From the NCBI RefSeq assembly GCF_047511655.1, contig NC_133395.1:147364318-147428317 (forward strand): a DNA stretch of 64,000 nucleotides. Direction: 5' to 3'. The notes beneath the pieces are model-generated. The model was not told where the DNA came from. It did not search any database and worked only from the letters and a program-made list of their open reading frames with translations. Every line of letters starts with the position of its first letter. Within the stretch, counting starts at the first letter, position 1. Below are positions 52,701 to 61,925 of the stretch, in pieces. The position numbers and the translations under genes are program-made. The DNA is from Castor canadensis. Taxonomy: Eukaryota; Chordata; Mammalia; Rodentia; Castoridae.

Positions 52701-53019
52701 TCAGGGACAGATGCCAGGCCCTGGCTCGTTTCCTAAGCACTAAGTTGCCTGGGGACTCCATGTGCAGGGTGTGCAAAGGGAGCGTGACAGCAGGAAGAGA
52801 GCAAACGGGGCAGGAGGTCAGGTGCAAGGCTGTGGACCAGGCTTGCCTTGAACTGGGTCTCTGCACTCTGTGGTCTGCTTACCATGGAGTGGCCCAGAAG
52901 GAAGACAGGGAGCTCGGGATGGTCCTTCTGAACCATGTCCACATGCTGCAGTACATCCCTGACGAAGACGTGAAAGTCAGACACCACCATCCTCTCCCCC
53001 TCACTCTGTCCGTGGCCAA
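31622..53019 (-). CDS. MGLL: MGLL (monoacylglycerol lipase), 3' part: five coding exons
   Basis: MGLL is a membrane-associated serine hydrolase of the alpha/beta fold that releases fatty acid from monoacylglycerols, including the endocannabinoid 2-arachidonoylglycerol. Exons in transcript order: 53019-52883, 51978-51868, 43486-43397, 34951-34736, 31747-31622. They encode the equivalent of human residues 79-303 (225 residues) with no gap or frame break. The catalytic triad is complete: Ser122 in G-H-S-M-G (codon 52888-52886), Asp239 in G-S-A-D-R (34807-34805) and His269 in G-A-Y-H-V (31729-31727). Regulatory cysteines 201, 208 and 242 are kept. The C-terminal tail after V-S-Q-R is the least conserved part. 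The first exons (about 78 residues, including the H-G oxyanion motif) must lie beyond 64000. Confidence 0.97.
31890..31990 (-). mobile_element. B1-like SINE (antisense)
   Basis: 'agacaaggcctcacctggct', 'ggccttgaaaacctgggttc', 'aagtgatcctcctgttcggc' and 'ctcccaagtagctgg' in antisense B1 order. Confidence 0.75.
32470..33045 (+). mobile_element. Old LINE-1 3' end fragment (sense), with a SINE inside
   Basis: 'tctacctattttgaaataga', 'caataaattattaactatcc', 'ttcccagcctcagtaacctc' and 'atccatcagtggacacttt' follow the L1 3' UTR. A SINE at about 32857-32940 interrupts it. Confidence 0.75.
32857..32940 (-). mobile_element. ID-like SINE (antisense) inside the L1 fragment
   Basis: gttgcctgtggtgctgcgga ... 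cctctacccccaagcgacaccccagttct. Confidence 0.7.
33046..33071. repeat. (ATCCC)n pentamer repeat
   Basis: Five near-perfect ATCCC/TATCC units. Confidence 0.85.
33433..33512 (-). mobile_element. ID-like SINE (antisense)
   Basis: cagggtgctggggatggact ... aagtgctcccactgagccacacccagcccc. Confidence 0.75.
33529..33612 (-). mobile_element. tRNA-derived SINE (antisense), castorimorph-like form
   Basis: tttttggtggtacaggggtt ... gctctaccacctgagccatgcccccagccc. It adjoins a 7SL-like half on its right, making an inverted composite element. Confidence 0.82.
33613..33856 (-). mobile_element. 7SL-derived half of the composite SINE (antisense)
   Basis: Two B1-like segments: 'gcctcagacttcaatcctcc ... aggcatgtgccacc' and 'ggggtctcactaactttttg ... 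gctgagattacaggtgtgag'. Confidence 0.65.
33963..33984. repeat. (GTCA)n tetramer repeat
   Basis: Five exact GTCA units. Confidence 0.9.
34736..34951 (-). CDS. MGLL: MGLL exon with catalytic Asp239
   Basis: 72 codons, acceptor ccctcag and donor gtgagc on the minus strand. It encodes [11 protein letters not shown] through S-Q-D-K-T-L-K and contains Cys201, Cys208, Asp239 and Cys242. Human Arg202 is His here. Confidence 0.96.
36124..36138. repeat. Poly-G run of about 15
   Basis: Uninterrupted G run in an MGLL intron. Its length is prone to sequencing error. Confidence 0.85.
38997..39034. repeat. (TACC)n tetramer repeat
   Basis: Eight or more TACC units. Confidence 0.92.
39086..39170 (+). mobile_element. 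ID-like SINE (sense)
   Basis: Decayed head, then cccagtcctgggttccaccc ... accaaaaccaaaccaaacc tail. Confidence 0.6.
40460..40620 (+). repeat. MIR (sense)
   Basis: 'ttggctgagtgacttgccct', 'ccctgggcccaaacttcc', 'ggttatggtgagacc', 'gtgtctggcacagag' in MIR order. Confidence 0.65.
41247..41260 (+). promoter_or_regulatory. Consensus-perfect CTCF-like motif
   Basis: CCAGCAGGTGGCAC fits CCASYAGRKGGCRS fully and points the same way as the motif at 30595. It is in a large MGLL intron. Confidence 0.5.
41433..41716. repeat. 285-base CT-rich polypyrimidine tract
   Basis: Almost unbroken C/T built from TCTCTC, CCCTC and GTCTCTC units; the plus strand is over 90% pyrimidine. The long frame through it is a product of this composition, not a gene. 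Confidence 0.95.
41940..42070 (+). repeat. MIR (sense)
   Basis: 'tgggttcaagccccagcctg', 'cagtgccaccctggacactt' and 'ccttcctcatctgtgaagc'. Confidence 0.65.
43397..43486 (-). CDS. MGLL: MGLL exon (lid region)
   Basis: 30 codons, acceptor tcgtccag and donor gtgaga on the minus strand. Encodes [15 protein letters not shown] through S-R-N-K-T-E, the hydrophobic cap that docks on membranes. One difference from human is visible (M for L in P-N-M-S). Confidence 0.96.
44594..44660. repeat. CT-rich simple tract
   Basis: ctttctctctttttctctc and further TCTCTC/TTTTCC/GTCTC units. Confidence 0.9.
47330..47480 (+). repeat. MIR remnant (sense)
   Basis: 'ccactttttttcatctgtaa', 'aaaggggataacaaa' and 'gtactgccgggaggg'. 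Confidence 0.55.
49199..49292 (-). mobile_element. ID-like SINE (antisense)
   Basis: A T-rich tail (ttttgttttgttttgttgtt) followed by ggtgcaggggatggaaccca ... ctccgccactgggctgcatcccag. Confidence 0.85.
51868..51978 (-). CDS. MGLL: MGLL exon G-G-A-I-A-I-L
   Basis: 37 codons, acceptor gcatttcag and donor gtaaaa on the minus strand. Encodes [16 protein letters not shown] through P-E-S-A-T-T-F-K, ending just before the lid region. Confidence 0.96.
51979..52882 (-). other. MGLL: MGLL intron splitting the nucleophile elbow
   Basis: 904 bases, GT-AG on the minus strand, lying between the M and G of G-H-S-M-G. It contains a short C run near 52166 and nothing else recognised. Confidence 0.85.
52883..53019 (-). 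CDS. MGLL: MGLL exon with nucleophile Ser122
   Basis: On the minus strand the acceptor is ctttccag and the donor gtaagc. The first two bases complete a Val codon. It encodes [10 protein letters not shown] through P-V-F-L-L-G-H-S-M, so the nucleophile elbow G-x-S-x-G is split, with its last Gly in the next exon. There are a few changes from human in the Q-K-D-H-P-E-L segment. Confidence 0.96.
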
Positions 53020-53109
53020 CTGGAAAGGAAGTGGAGAAAGAGAAGTCAGGGCTGCCAATGGAGTCCTACGAGTATCTCTCATTTCCCCCTTTCCAGCTAC
53101 CCTTGAACT

Positions 53110-53190
53110 CTGGATTCTTTTCCTGCCTCTTTTACAGATTAGGAAATCAAGGCACAGAGTCATTAAGGAACTTTCCCGGGATCATAGCTA
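53110..53190 (-). repeat. MIR remnant (antisense)
   Basis: 'cttttacagattaggaaatc', 'aaggcacagagtcattaagg' and 'gatcatagctaggaag'. Confidence 0.65.
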
Positions 53191-54059
53191 GGAAGCAAGG
53201 GTACCACGATGCAGACGCTGCACTCAGCCATGGTATCTTCCTTGGGGGCAGTTTCCAAGGAAGAAAGAGGACAGGCACTCCAGAGCCTCTGCATGACATT
53301 CCTGCAAAAGGGCAAGCGTAGGACTCAGTGAGCCTCGGCACCTCCTAGGGCTCCCAGTTCCTGGCCCCTCACAGCTGTGCTGCTCTTTTCACCAGCTGAG
53401 GTATGTGTTCTGTCACCTCGCTCTGCAGCATTAGGTGGAGACCACAGGACAGACATAAAATTGAAGGAGATGGTCAGGTCTGTAGGGCAGAAATCTCAAG
53501 GAAGCAGCCAATAAAACAAGGCTACATCCTGTCCCTCTTACATTGCTGTCCTCTGCTCGGGGTCCCTCTGCTTAGCCCTTTGTGAAGGACATTAGTCATT
53601 ATAGACACAACCACTGGCAGCCCAGGTGACAGCTTGGAAACTGTAAAAGAGGGGCGAGTTTCTAGAGAACTGGGGCTACTGGCAGGAGGAGGTAGTCCAG
53701 TCATCCTGCCGGGAACTGAAGGTGTTGCTCATTCAGCCTCAGGCCACTTCCATGAGGGGACTTTGCCATGGACAGGCAGAAATGCTCCTTTCACAGAAGG
53801 GGACAGGGGCTGTCATACCAGGGACATGATGGTGGCTGGGGTCCGGCTGCCCAGATCCCAACTTGGAAACCCTATGGCCCCCAGACCCCACACTCCTGTT
53901 TGCTGCTGTCCTGTCTGCCTTGTGTCCCCACCCTCCCAGTGCCTGGCCATCCAGTCTCCCTGCCTATCTACCTGGTCCCACAGTTCTACCACCACCTCAG
54001 CAAAACCCCCGGTCCTCTTGCCTGTCTGAGGGATTTTTTTGCCAGGGGTTGTTGTTGTT

Positions 54060-54160
54060 TGTCTTTTTGAGACAGGGTCTCACTCTGTAGCCCAGAAATT
54101 ACTATCCTCTTGCCTCCTGAGTGCTGGGATTACAGATGAGTGCTACCATACCCAGCCTGA
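54060..54160 (-). mobile_element. B1-like SINE (antisense)
   Basis: 'tttttgagacagggtctcac', 'tctgtagcccag', 'gcctcctgagtgctgggatt', 'accatacccagc'. Confidence 0.8.
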
Positions 54161-54179
54161 GGCTTCCTCATCTTCTTAA

Positions 54180-55110
54180 TTTTTTTTTTAACTTTTTGTG
54201 GTAAAAGGTATGCAATATAACTTTTATTATGCTAGCCATCTTTACGTGTCTGGTTCAGAGGCATTAGGCTCATTCATAGGGTTAGGAACGGTTTCCATCA
54301 CCACCCCAGGCTGAAACTCCACATCAACTGTTACAATCTCAGTTATGTGTCCCTTGTGCTGTAAATTGATTTGCTGAACACCTCCACGATAGGACTAGAA
54401 TTGAGGATGAGGCCTTTAAATGGTGATTAACTCAAAAAGAGGTCCTGTGATGGTCCTTAAACCAATGTGACTGTGTCCTTATGAAAAGAGGAACTCTGAA
54501 CCCAGACACACAGAAGGCCACTCGTGAGAGGATCAGGGACAAGGTGGTGGCTCCAAGCCAAGGGGAGAGGCCTTAGGAGGAGTCAGCCTGCTGACCTTGA
54601 GATCTTGGACTGCCAGGGGAAAATAGGTGTCGGTTGTTTAAGCCCCCAGTCTGGGACATTTTTATAGCAGCCCTGGCAGACTAATGACACTCATTAAACA
54701 CTAGCTCTCCCACCCCTGCCTGAGCCCAACACCCCTTTCTGCCTTCTGTCCCCATGACTTTTATTGCTCTAGGAAGCTCGTAGGAGTGGGTTCACACGGC
54801 ATTTGCCCTTTGGTGTCTGCTTATTTCATAATGTCCTCCAGGTCCATCCATGCTGTCCCGTGAGTCAGGATTTCCTTCCTGTTCACAGCTGAACAACACA
54901 CCGTTGTGTTGGATCGACCACTGTGTCAATCCATTGCCTGGCCCTTGGACACCTGGGCTGTTCCCACCTTTTGCCTATTGTGACTAGGCTGCTGCAAACG
55001 TGTGTTGCAAACACTGGTTCACGTCTGCTCTCAGTTCTTTGGGGTCTGTGCTCAGAGGTGGATTGCTGCATCCTATTATGTTTTGTGCTCACTTTTGGAG
55101 GACAGTCCCC
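54180..55110 (+). mobile_element. Old LINE-1 3' end (sense), interrupted
   Basis: 'ggtatgcaatataacttt', 'aacggtttccatcaccaccc' before 54335; 'tcataatgtcctccaggtcc', 'caccttttgcctattgtgac' and 'tgctgcaaacgtgtgttg' after 54692. The two parts are collinear in L1 3' UTR order. Confidence 0.7.
54335..54692 (-). repeat. Ancient interspersed repeat nested in the L1 fragment
   Basis: 'gaggcctttaaatggtgatt', 'gactgtgtccttatgaaaag', 'gttgtttaagcccccagtct' and 'cagactaatgacac'. It reads like the reverse complement of the repeat at 11070, so possibly the same family in the opposite orientation. Confidence 0.5.
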
Positions 55111-55819
55111 TCCAGTTTTCCTCCTGGACTGTCTTTGCCCTGGATCCAGCTGCAGCCACTGAGCTGGTAGCTGTGTCTCTGTGCTGGAGTCCCGAGGGCA
55201 GGTGAACAGTGCATTTACACAAGTGCCTGCTGCCTGTTCATGCGTACTTGGTCCTCAAACCAGGTAGCCCTGCCTCACTTCCATAAGCCTCTATTCTCCC
55301 AAAACTCATCAGCTTCTCTTGTGTCTTGGCAGATAGAACCAGGCTTTTCTTTGCAAACAACAGAAACCATTCAAATGACCCTCCTCAGTCTCCTACCCTC
55401 TGCCCCCGAGAGCTTTCTCCTCCATCGGCAGGTCACTTCCTCCTGGTTCTAGACCCTTCCGGCCCATTGACTGTGTCCAACATGGCCTCTGGTCACCTTC
55501 ACCCATAGCACCATCCCCACCCAAATCGCCTCTCCAACTGAGAAGGTTCTGCCCCACCTGCAGCTGAGCCCCCGGAGGCTCCTATGGGCAGATCCTGGGA
55601 TTCTCCTTCTGCATCCTCTTCCAGCTCTGGGCTCATGTGGCACCAACCCGCCCTGCCTCTCCCTGTTGACTCTGTCATGGAAGCCACAGCAACGGGCTCC
55701 CTTGGTTTTCCTCTTATCGTTCTATGTGTCCATGTCTCCTTTCCCTGGCTGGCTTCTCCTGCGCTACATTCACTCATACATTCATTTTCAACTTGAAAAA
55801 CTGCTTTTAAAAACAACTC

Positions 55820-56020
55820 GTGCTGGGTATGGTGGTGTACCACTGTTATCCCAGCTACTCAGGAGGCAGAGGCAAAAGGATTGCAAGTTTGGGGCCAATC
55901 TGGAAAAAATTAGAAAGATATAATCTCAAAAACAAAATACAAACGAAAGGGCTGGAGGCTCAGCTGAAGTGGTACAGTTCTTGCCTAGCAAGCCTAAGGT
56001 CCTGGGTTCATTCCTCAGGA
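55820..56020 (+). mobile_element. Composite B1 + tRNA SINE (sense) with near-exact target duplication
   Basis: Left half gtgctgggtatggtggtgta ... ctcaggaggcagaggcaaaa; right half ctcagctgaagtggtacag ... ttgcctagcaagcctaaggt ... gggttcattcctcagg. Flanks aaaacaactc (55810-55819) and aagacaactc (56021-56030) match at nine of ten bases. Confidence 0.88.
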
Positions 56021-56569
56021 AAGACAACTCAGAAAGTCACAGTCCTACAAAGAGGCAGACTCCACCTCCACTGATCACCGCTCTGCCCCCAAATTCTTAG
56101 CATCTCAGCCTCTTCACAAACCAAATGTGACCCTTGGTTTCTACGGTTCTTAAACACAAAGTTTCAGCCAGCCATCCCGATCTGCAGCTTGCTTTGTTTG
56201 CCTCACGGCAGAGCTGAAGACTCCCAATATTTGAAATACGGCCCCTAGTTTGCTTGTTTTTCCAATAATTTATTACGAAAATTTATCCTAAAAAATTTTA
56301 TCAGCTTAAATTAATTGCGATATTTACACACATGCATACAATGTAGTTTGACTAAATTCACCCCATTTTATGACAAAAATTCTAAATGCACAAAACACCA
56401 GGAGAATGTTCCCATACACACCCACGTTCTTACTTTCTTTATTCAAATGTCAGCACTTTGTTTTCTGTGTATATGCACAGTAAATATGGGGGACCATTCA
56501 AAAGTAAGTTGTCTCCTCCTCCTACTGATAAGGTTTCATGCTTTTGTATTTAACGTTTGGTCTTTTTGG

Positions 56570-56770
56570 ATAGGTATATGGTGTGAGACAGGGACCCCTT
56601 TCCAGCATTGTTTTCCCAAGACAGGTGAAATGCACATCACATTAAATCAACCATGTTACATGCAGCAATTCAGTGGAATTTCACCCACCCACCATCTTGT
56701 ACAACCACCATTTACACCAAGTTCCAACACTGGATGGTTCTTAATCAAAACAAGGCTGACTTTAATTCTG
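56570..56770 (+). mobile_element. Old LINE-1 fragment (sense)
   Basis: 'gtgaaatgcacatcacatta', 'caattcagtggaatttcacc' and 'cttgtacaaccaccattta' match the L1 3' region. Confidence 0.65.
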
Positions 56771-57204
56771 TCTGTATGTCCCATCAGTCCCCAAACCCTT
56801 CTAGATTCTGAGGCCTCCAGTCTCTGTTACACTCCTCCATCACTTGCAGGAGCAGAACTCTTGTTGCCTTTAACTTTGGATAGCTTCCTGGCTGATCTCC
56901 CTGCCTGCTGCCCCCCACTCTCTCACATGTCCCCCTCCTCTTCCTGACCTGCCGTGATCTCTAGTGGCCACACTTCTCTTGTTGTTTCTGAATGCAGCCC
57001 ACACAGCCTGGCCCAGCATTCTTGACCTCCACAACAGGCTCTTAGTGGCCCCTCTGCCTCCTGTGGAGCAGGAGGTTTCCTTTAAAAAACGAGGTCAAAA
57101 AAAGGAATCCTCCATTGGGACTGGTGGAGAGGCTTAACACAGCTTTAATTTTGTTGGAGATCAGAAGTCTGGTCTCTATGTATTAGCCATGCTGTTTACT
57201 GTTG

Positions 57205-57325
57205 TTATTAACACACAGTGTGTTGCTACATTGTCCAGGCTGGCCTTGACCTCCCAGACTCCAGTGATCCTCCTGCCTTAACTTCCCAAGTGTTGAACTG
57301 AAGGTGTGGCCACTGTGCCTGGCTA
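57205..57325 (-). mobile_element. B1-like SINE (antisense)
   Basis: 'ttgctacattgtccaggctg', 'gccttgacctcccagactcc', 'agtgatcctcctgccttaac', 'cactgtgcctggct'. Confidence 0.75.
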
Positions 57326-57437
57326 AGCCACATTTTCATCGCATTTTGTGTTCTAATGACTCAGGCTTGCTGGCCTGGAGGGATGGCCCTTGTTCCATCT
57401 CTGGTTAGCTCTGTTCCTAGAGACAGGGCAAGGAAGG

Positions 57438-57498
57438 GAAGGGGAGGGGAGGGGAGGGGAGGGGAGGGGAGGGGAGGGGAGGGGAGGGGAGGGGAGAG
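57438..57498 (+). repeat. (GGGGA)n pentamer repeat
   Basis: About 12 tandem GGGGA units, flanked by variant GGGAA/GAGGA. Each unit carries a G4 run, so stable G-quadruplexes are possible on the plus strand. Confidence 0.95.
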
Positions 57499-57866
57499 GA
57501 TGGAAGGGAAAAAGCACACTAATCAGGAGCCATAACCTCAGCCTCATCCTTATCAGGCTCCAACACTTGGATCCACCTGTCAAATCACCTGTGACAGGAA
57601 CAGGGGCAGCCCTGTGACCCAGAACTCTGAAACTATTCAAACTGACCAACCCAAAACCTGCTGGCCACTGCCTCTCGTGGAAACCACAATGGACACTCTC
57701 CTACATTTTCTCCTCACTCTCTCTAACTTCCTGACCGGCCCTGCTGCTTCCTAGGGGGCCTGGCACATCTGGGTCTCAGGGCTCTGAGAGGGATAAACTT
57801 TCACCACAGTCAGCTCTGTCTGTACCTGATTAAAACAAACTCCGAGGACCCTAAAACACTCTGGGC

Positions 57867-57965
57867 AGGGCTGGGGTGCAGCTCAGTGGTCAGCACTGGC
57901 CTTGCGTGAGTGATGCCCTGGGTTCCATCCCTGGCACCACAAAAGCAAAACAAAACAAAACAAAG
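57867..57965 (+). mobile_element. ID-like SINE (sense)
   Basis: gggctggggtgcagctcagt ... ccctgggttccatccctggc followed by a CAAAA-repeat tail. Confidence 0.85.
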
Positions 57966-58045
57966 ACTAAAACTTCAAACACTCTAGCACTGTATCTGAC
58001 ACAAAGCAAGCACTCAATAATTCTTTGTTGAGTGACTAAGTAGTC
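57966..58045 (+). repeat. MIR/L2-like 3' tail
   Basis: 'gcactgtatctgacacaaag' then 'caagcactcaataattcttt' and 'gttgagtgac', the typical tail of MIR/L2 elements. Confidence 0.55.
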
Positions 58046-58339
58046 CCAGTGTTTTTGTCTCATAAAAAACATTTCTACCTAAAAATTGCTAAGCTACCAC
58101 TAAGCTCACTGGGATGTGTCCAGAAAGCTGATGACCCTTTAATGCTGGGCGTCTTACCTCCCTGTTCTCAGAACAGTCCTGCTTATATTCATTTTCTCAC
58201 GGAAGAAAAGCTGGTGAAAGATATGACCTTCAGTGTGGAAAGAAAGGTGAAGTGTTACAGAAGGCGTAATGACACCGGAGATCGTGTGGGAGCCTAGACT
58301 TTTCAGAGCACATTTCCTGGAGCTTAGGGTCGCTTGATT

Positions 58340-58460
58340 CTTCTGAATTTGGGCTTTTTTTCACTTGTGAGCTGAGAAAACCGAGCCTCAGAGACTAAGC
58401 ACTGGGATTTGGCCCCCAGCCAGTTAGTGGTGGGCAGGTTTGGGGCTCCAAGCCCAGTGC
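58340..58460 (-). repeat. MIR remnant (antisense)
   Basis: 'gagctgagaaaaccgagcct', 'cagagactaagcactggg', 'agccagttagtggtgggcag', 'ctccaagcccagtgcttc'. Confidence 0.65.
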
Positions 58461-58542
58461 TTCTGCTGTCATGGCTCACAGCGTGGCAGGCAGGAGGCAG
58501 GTGGTGTGGGGACTGAAGGAGGGACAGAGACAAAGTCCTGGT

Positions 58543-58640
58543 GGAGTGCAGTGGCTCACATCTCTAACCTCAGCTACTTGGGAGGCAGAGACTGAGTGGA
58601 TGGAAGTTCCCAGAGAGGGCTAGCTTGGCTTGTTTGGAGC
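58543..58640 (+). mobile_element. 7SL-derived SINE fragment (sense)
   Basis: 'ggagtgcagtggctcacatc', 'taacctcagctacttgggag', 'gcagagactgagtgga'. Confidence 0.65.
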
Positions 58641-58924
58641 TTAATGTTTGTGGAACATAAATACAGAAATAAGAAAAAAATACAAAAACCTGGCAACCCA
58701 GGTTAGTACCCACTGGAATTGTAATGAATGTCCCTTAAAACAAACAAACAAAAAAACAAGGCAATTTGGAATGTTCCTAACACAAAGAAATGATATTTAC
58801 CTGAGGCCACAGAAATGCCAAGGACCCTGATCTGATTGTTACACATTGCATATGGGTACTGAAATGCTACCATGTAACCACAAACATGGATGACCACTAT
58901 GTGTCAATTAAAAGACATTTAAAA

Positions 58925-59035
58925 AGGCCAGGACGCATCTCAGTGCAGATCACTTGTCTAGCATGAGTGAGGCCCTGGTTTCATCCCCAGCACTGCAACA
59001 AGATAAATGAGTAATAAAATATTAATAAAAATGCA
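58925..59035 (+). mobile_element. ID-like SINE (sense)
   Basis: ggccaggacgcatctcagtg ... gccctggtttcatccccagc with an A-rich tail. Confidence 0.7.
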
Positions 59036-59039
59036 ATTT

Positions 59040-59120
59040 TAGCTGGCAGAATGGCTCAAGCAGAAGAGCACCTGCCTAGCAAGTGCGAAGCCCTGAGTTC
59101 AAACCCCAGTACTGCCAAAA
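59040..59120 (+). mobile_element. tRNA-derived SINE (sense), castorimorph-like
   Basis: gctggcagaatggctcaagc ... cctgcctagcaagtgcgaag ... gagttcaaaccccagtactgcc. Well preserved; this and 9470 are the main taxonomic clues. Confidence 0.88.
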
Positions 59121-59172
59121 AGAAATTAAGAAAGCAATTCCAAAAAAGATAACTGTAAAATAAATATTTACT

Positions 59173-59191
59173 AAAAAAAAAAAAAAAAAAA
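59173..59191. repeat. Poly-A run
   Basis: 19 consecutive A, soon after the SINE at 59040. It may be a SINE tail remnant. Confidence 0.9.
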
Positions 59192-59439
59192 GACAACAAA
59201 AATAAGGGAGAGTACACACCGTGAAGTGAACTGCTTTACAAAGAAATGCAGACTGGTACTCCAGGATGTGAGATGCTATAGTCTTAATATTTAAAAGTGG
59301 AACTTTCAGAAGGCCGGGGAGATACCAGCAGAATGCAGCTGAAGCCAGGGTCCCCACACTCACAACAGCAGGCAGGGACACCTGCTCAGTCTCAGAGAGC
59401 AGGAGGACAAGGAGACCAGAGCCAGGGAATGAAGAGAAA

Positions 59440-59620
59440 CAGAGGGTTAGGGTGGCAGGTCCCTCTGTGTGACCTCAGGCAGGTGACAGTCTCCAAAGGC
59501 TCAGCCTTGTCACCTGCAGTCAGGGGACTCACGAAGCCCACATCCTCGAACACGTGACCCTAAGTATTAGCACAGGGCTTGGCACACGGTCCGTGCTCAA
59601 CACTGCTCACTGCCCTTCAG
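59440..59620 (+). repeat. MIR (sense)
   Basis: 'ctgtgtgacctcaggcaggt', 'ctccaaaggctcagcc', 'agtattagcacagggcttgg', 'cacacggtccgtgctcaaca'. Confidence 0.7.
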
Positions 59621-60739
59621 GGAGCTCCTGGGAAGATGGGTCTGGGGCTCAGGCAGCCCTGGATTTTCTGCTCTGCAACAAGTGCCTGCATCATTCTCAA
59701 GCCAGGAGAATGGAATTCTCCACTACCTCCAGGGCACAGCGAGGCTACCTGTTGCCGGGCCACACTGGCACTAACTGCAGTCCACAGTAACGTTGGTGAG
59801 TAAGTGGCAAGAGAGCTGGGAGTCCCAGGCATGGAAATGATATGGCACAACCTTCTTGGTGCTTCCTCAAACCAATGCAGGGGCAGGCCATGCCCGGCAC
59901 TGCTCTCCTGAGTCACATTTCTCTATCCTCAGGGCCTGGGCAGGGTCCTTCACCGAACAGTGCAGGAGCAGAGGCTGGGCGTTTGGACCCAGGCCTCTGC
60001 TGATTCCTACCCTCTCAGTCCTGGGGAACTCAGACACTGGACAAGGCTGAGGGTGCTCTCAGCAGAAGCCATCTGTCAGGATCAGAGGCGTCCTGAGGCT
60101 TGAGCCCTGACCCCTCATAGGCCTGCCATGAAGAGGTTGCAGACAGCCATCTGCTCGTCTCTGCCCACCCTTGCCATCTGGGCACGCTGCTCAGTTTCCT
60201 GCATGGAGGAAGGACATTGTTCTGTGGCCGCCAGTCCAGCCCCTGCTGGAGCAAGCCCTCCCAAGCCTGCTAAGTGAGTGGTGGGGCCTGGCTTCGGCCA
60301 GCAGGGCACAGAGTCCCTTGATGCCATTGGCCAGTGTGACAGAGGAAAGGAGTGGCACCACTTGGCACCCTCCCAGAGGGCAGGCACAGCGTCAGCCACT
60401 TCAAGTTAATTACAATGAAGGGATATGAACAACTCAGGTCCTCAGTCTCGCAAGCCAAAGCTGAGGTGCCACCACACTGGGCGGGACAGCTGTAGACACA
60501 CCCATCACCAGGGAACGCAGGTCTCCACACGAGATGAGGCCGAGGCCCTGCGTGATTTGCCTGCATTTTAAACAACACATCCTGCATTTTTTTCTCTGAT
60601 CATAAAAGTAATACTCAGTTAAGGAAGAAGCCTGGGGAAAAAACCCAAACAGCATGGACACCATTACTGAGGGTGGGGTCTGGAATTAGACCCTCCCCAG
60701 ACAAAATCTGGCTCTTCCCCAAGAAGACCTCACCCAGGG

Positions 60740-60910
60740 CTTTTGACTTCTGCGGGGCTCCATTTCCTCCTCCACAAGTCAGGGATAATAATGGGCCCTG
60801 CCTCTCTGGATTGCTGGTAAATCAAACTGACACAGCGTATGTAAAGTGCTCAGAGCAGCACTGGACACAGGCAAAGTGGCCGATAGATAATAGTCGTGGA
60901 AATGAAAACT
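60740..60910 (+). repeat. MIR (sense)
   Basis: 'ctccatttcctcctccacaa', 'gggataataatgggccctgc', 'gcgtatgtaaagtgctcaga', 'cgatagataatagtcgtgg'. Confidence 0.8.
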
Positions 60911-61619
60911 AAGAAACAGACTGCCCCTGCTCTCGCCAACCAGAAGTAAATAGGGTTTATTAGCTTGGCCTCATCTCAGTGGCTGGCCAACACGAACGAG
61001 GCCTCTGAGACACACGGTGGAAAGAGACAACTCAAACTGCTGAATGACGCCTCGGAGCTGGCCACCTATGGCTTTTAAAAGCCACAAAATGGTGCTATCT
61101 GTTTTCTGTGGGCTCATAAGCAGTATATATCAAAACACAGAGAAGGTTCTGGAAGGGTGCACGTGATGCCCATGGGGATGACTTTTGGGGGGGAGGGAGG
61201 GTGGTGATAATGACACCAGATACATACAGGGCCGCTTCCCTTCTCTGGGGCCCATGCGTAATGGAGGCGGCACAGGTGTGTGGCTTTAGTGCTGTGGTGT
61301 TGCCTCGCTGAGGCTTTCAGGGACTGCAGACTCTCATCCTCTGTGTGGCCATCCTGGCTCACCTCTGCGAAGCCTGGGCACCCCAGACAGAAGTTAGGTG
61401 CGGCACCTACAGAGACTCGTGAGGACAGGTGCCCACGCAGAACCAGGGATGCCTCCGTTTCACCCCATCCTCAGCACGGGGAGTTACCGTCTGGCAATGT
61501 CTGTTTGTTATACAGTAAATAGCAAAACTGCCTTCTTTCCATTACGACCCTTGTTTTCCAGAAAAGAAAAACAAACGAACAAAAAAACTCTACAGAAATG
61601 TGGACAACATGTAGGTCAA

Positions 61620-61670
61620 GCTACATGTCTCTCCCTCTTTCTTTCCTTCCTCCCGCCTTCCCTTCCTTCT
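61620..61670. repeat. TTCC-rich simple tract
   Basis: ctttctttccttcctcccg followed by further TTCC units; it grades into the SINE to its right. Confidence 0.8.
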
Positions 61671-61671
61671 T

Positions 61672-61770
61672 TTCTTGAGACAGGATCTTACTCTGTAGCC
61701 CAGGTCGGCATCAAAATTGCAATTCTACCTCAGCCTCTCTAGTGCTGGGATTTCAGGCACATACCACACG
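61672..61770 (-). mobile_element. B1-like SINE (antisense)
   Basis: 'tgagacaggatcttactctg', 'tagcccaggtcggcatc', 'tcagcctctctagtgctggg'. Confidence 0.75.
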
Positions 61771-61774
61771 CAGC

Positions 61775-61850
61775 TCTTTCTCTTTCTTCTTCTTCTTCTT
61801 CCTTCTTCTTCTCCCTCCTCCCTCCTCTTCCTCCTCCTCCTTTTTCTTTG
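61775..61850. repeat. (CTT)n/(TCC)n simple tract
   Basis: CTT units (cttcttcttcttccttctt) pass into TCC units (ctcctcttcctcctcctcc). Confidence 0.9.
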
Positions 61851-61925
61851 TGGCCCTGGGGATGGATCCCAGAACCGTGTGCATCCTAACCAAATGCTCT
61901 ACCATCAAGATACATCCCCAGCCCC
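61850..61925 (-). mobile_element. ID-like SINE (antisense)
   Basis: tgtggccctggggatggatc ... atgctctaccatcaagatacatccccagcccc. Confidence 0.8.

Noticed and set aside
56315-56947. 210-codon plus-strand frame
   Set aside because: The middle is an old L1 fragment read in a random frame; no L1 protein motif is present.
57390-57617. Gly/Arg/Glu repeat protein frame
   Set aside because: Translation of the GGGGA array. No gene structure.
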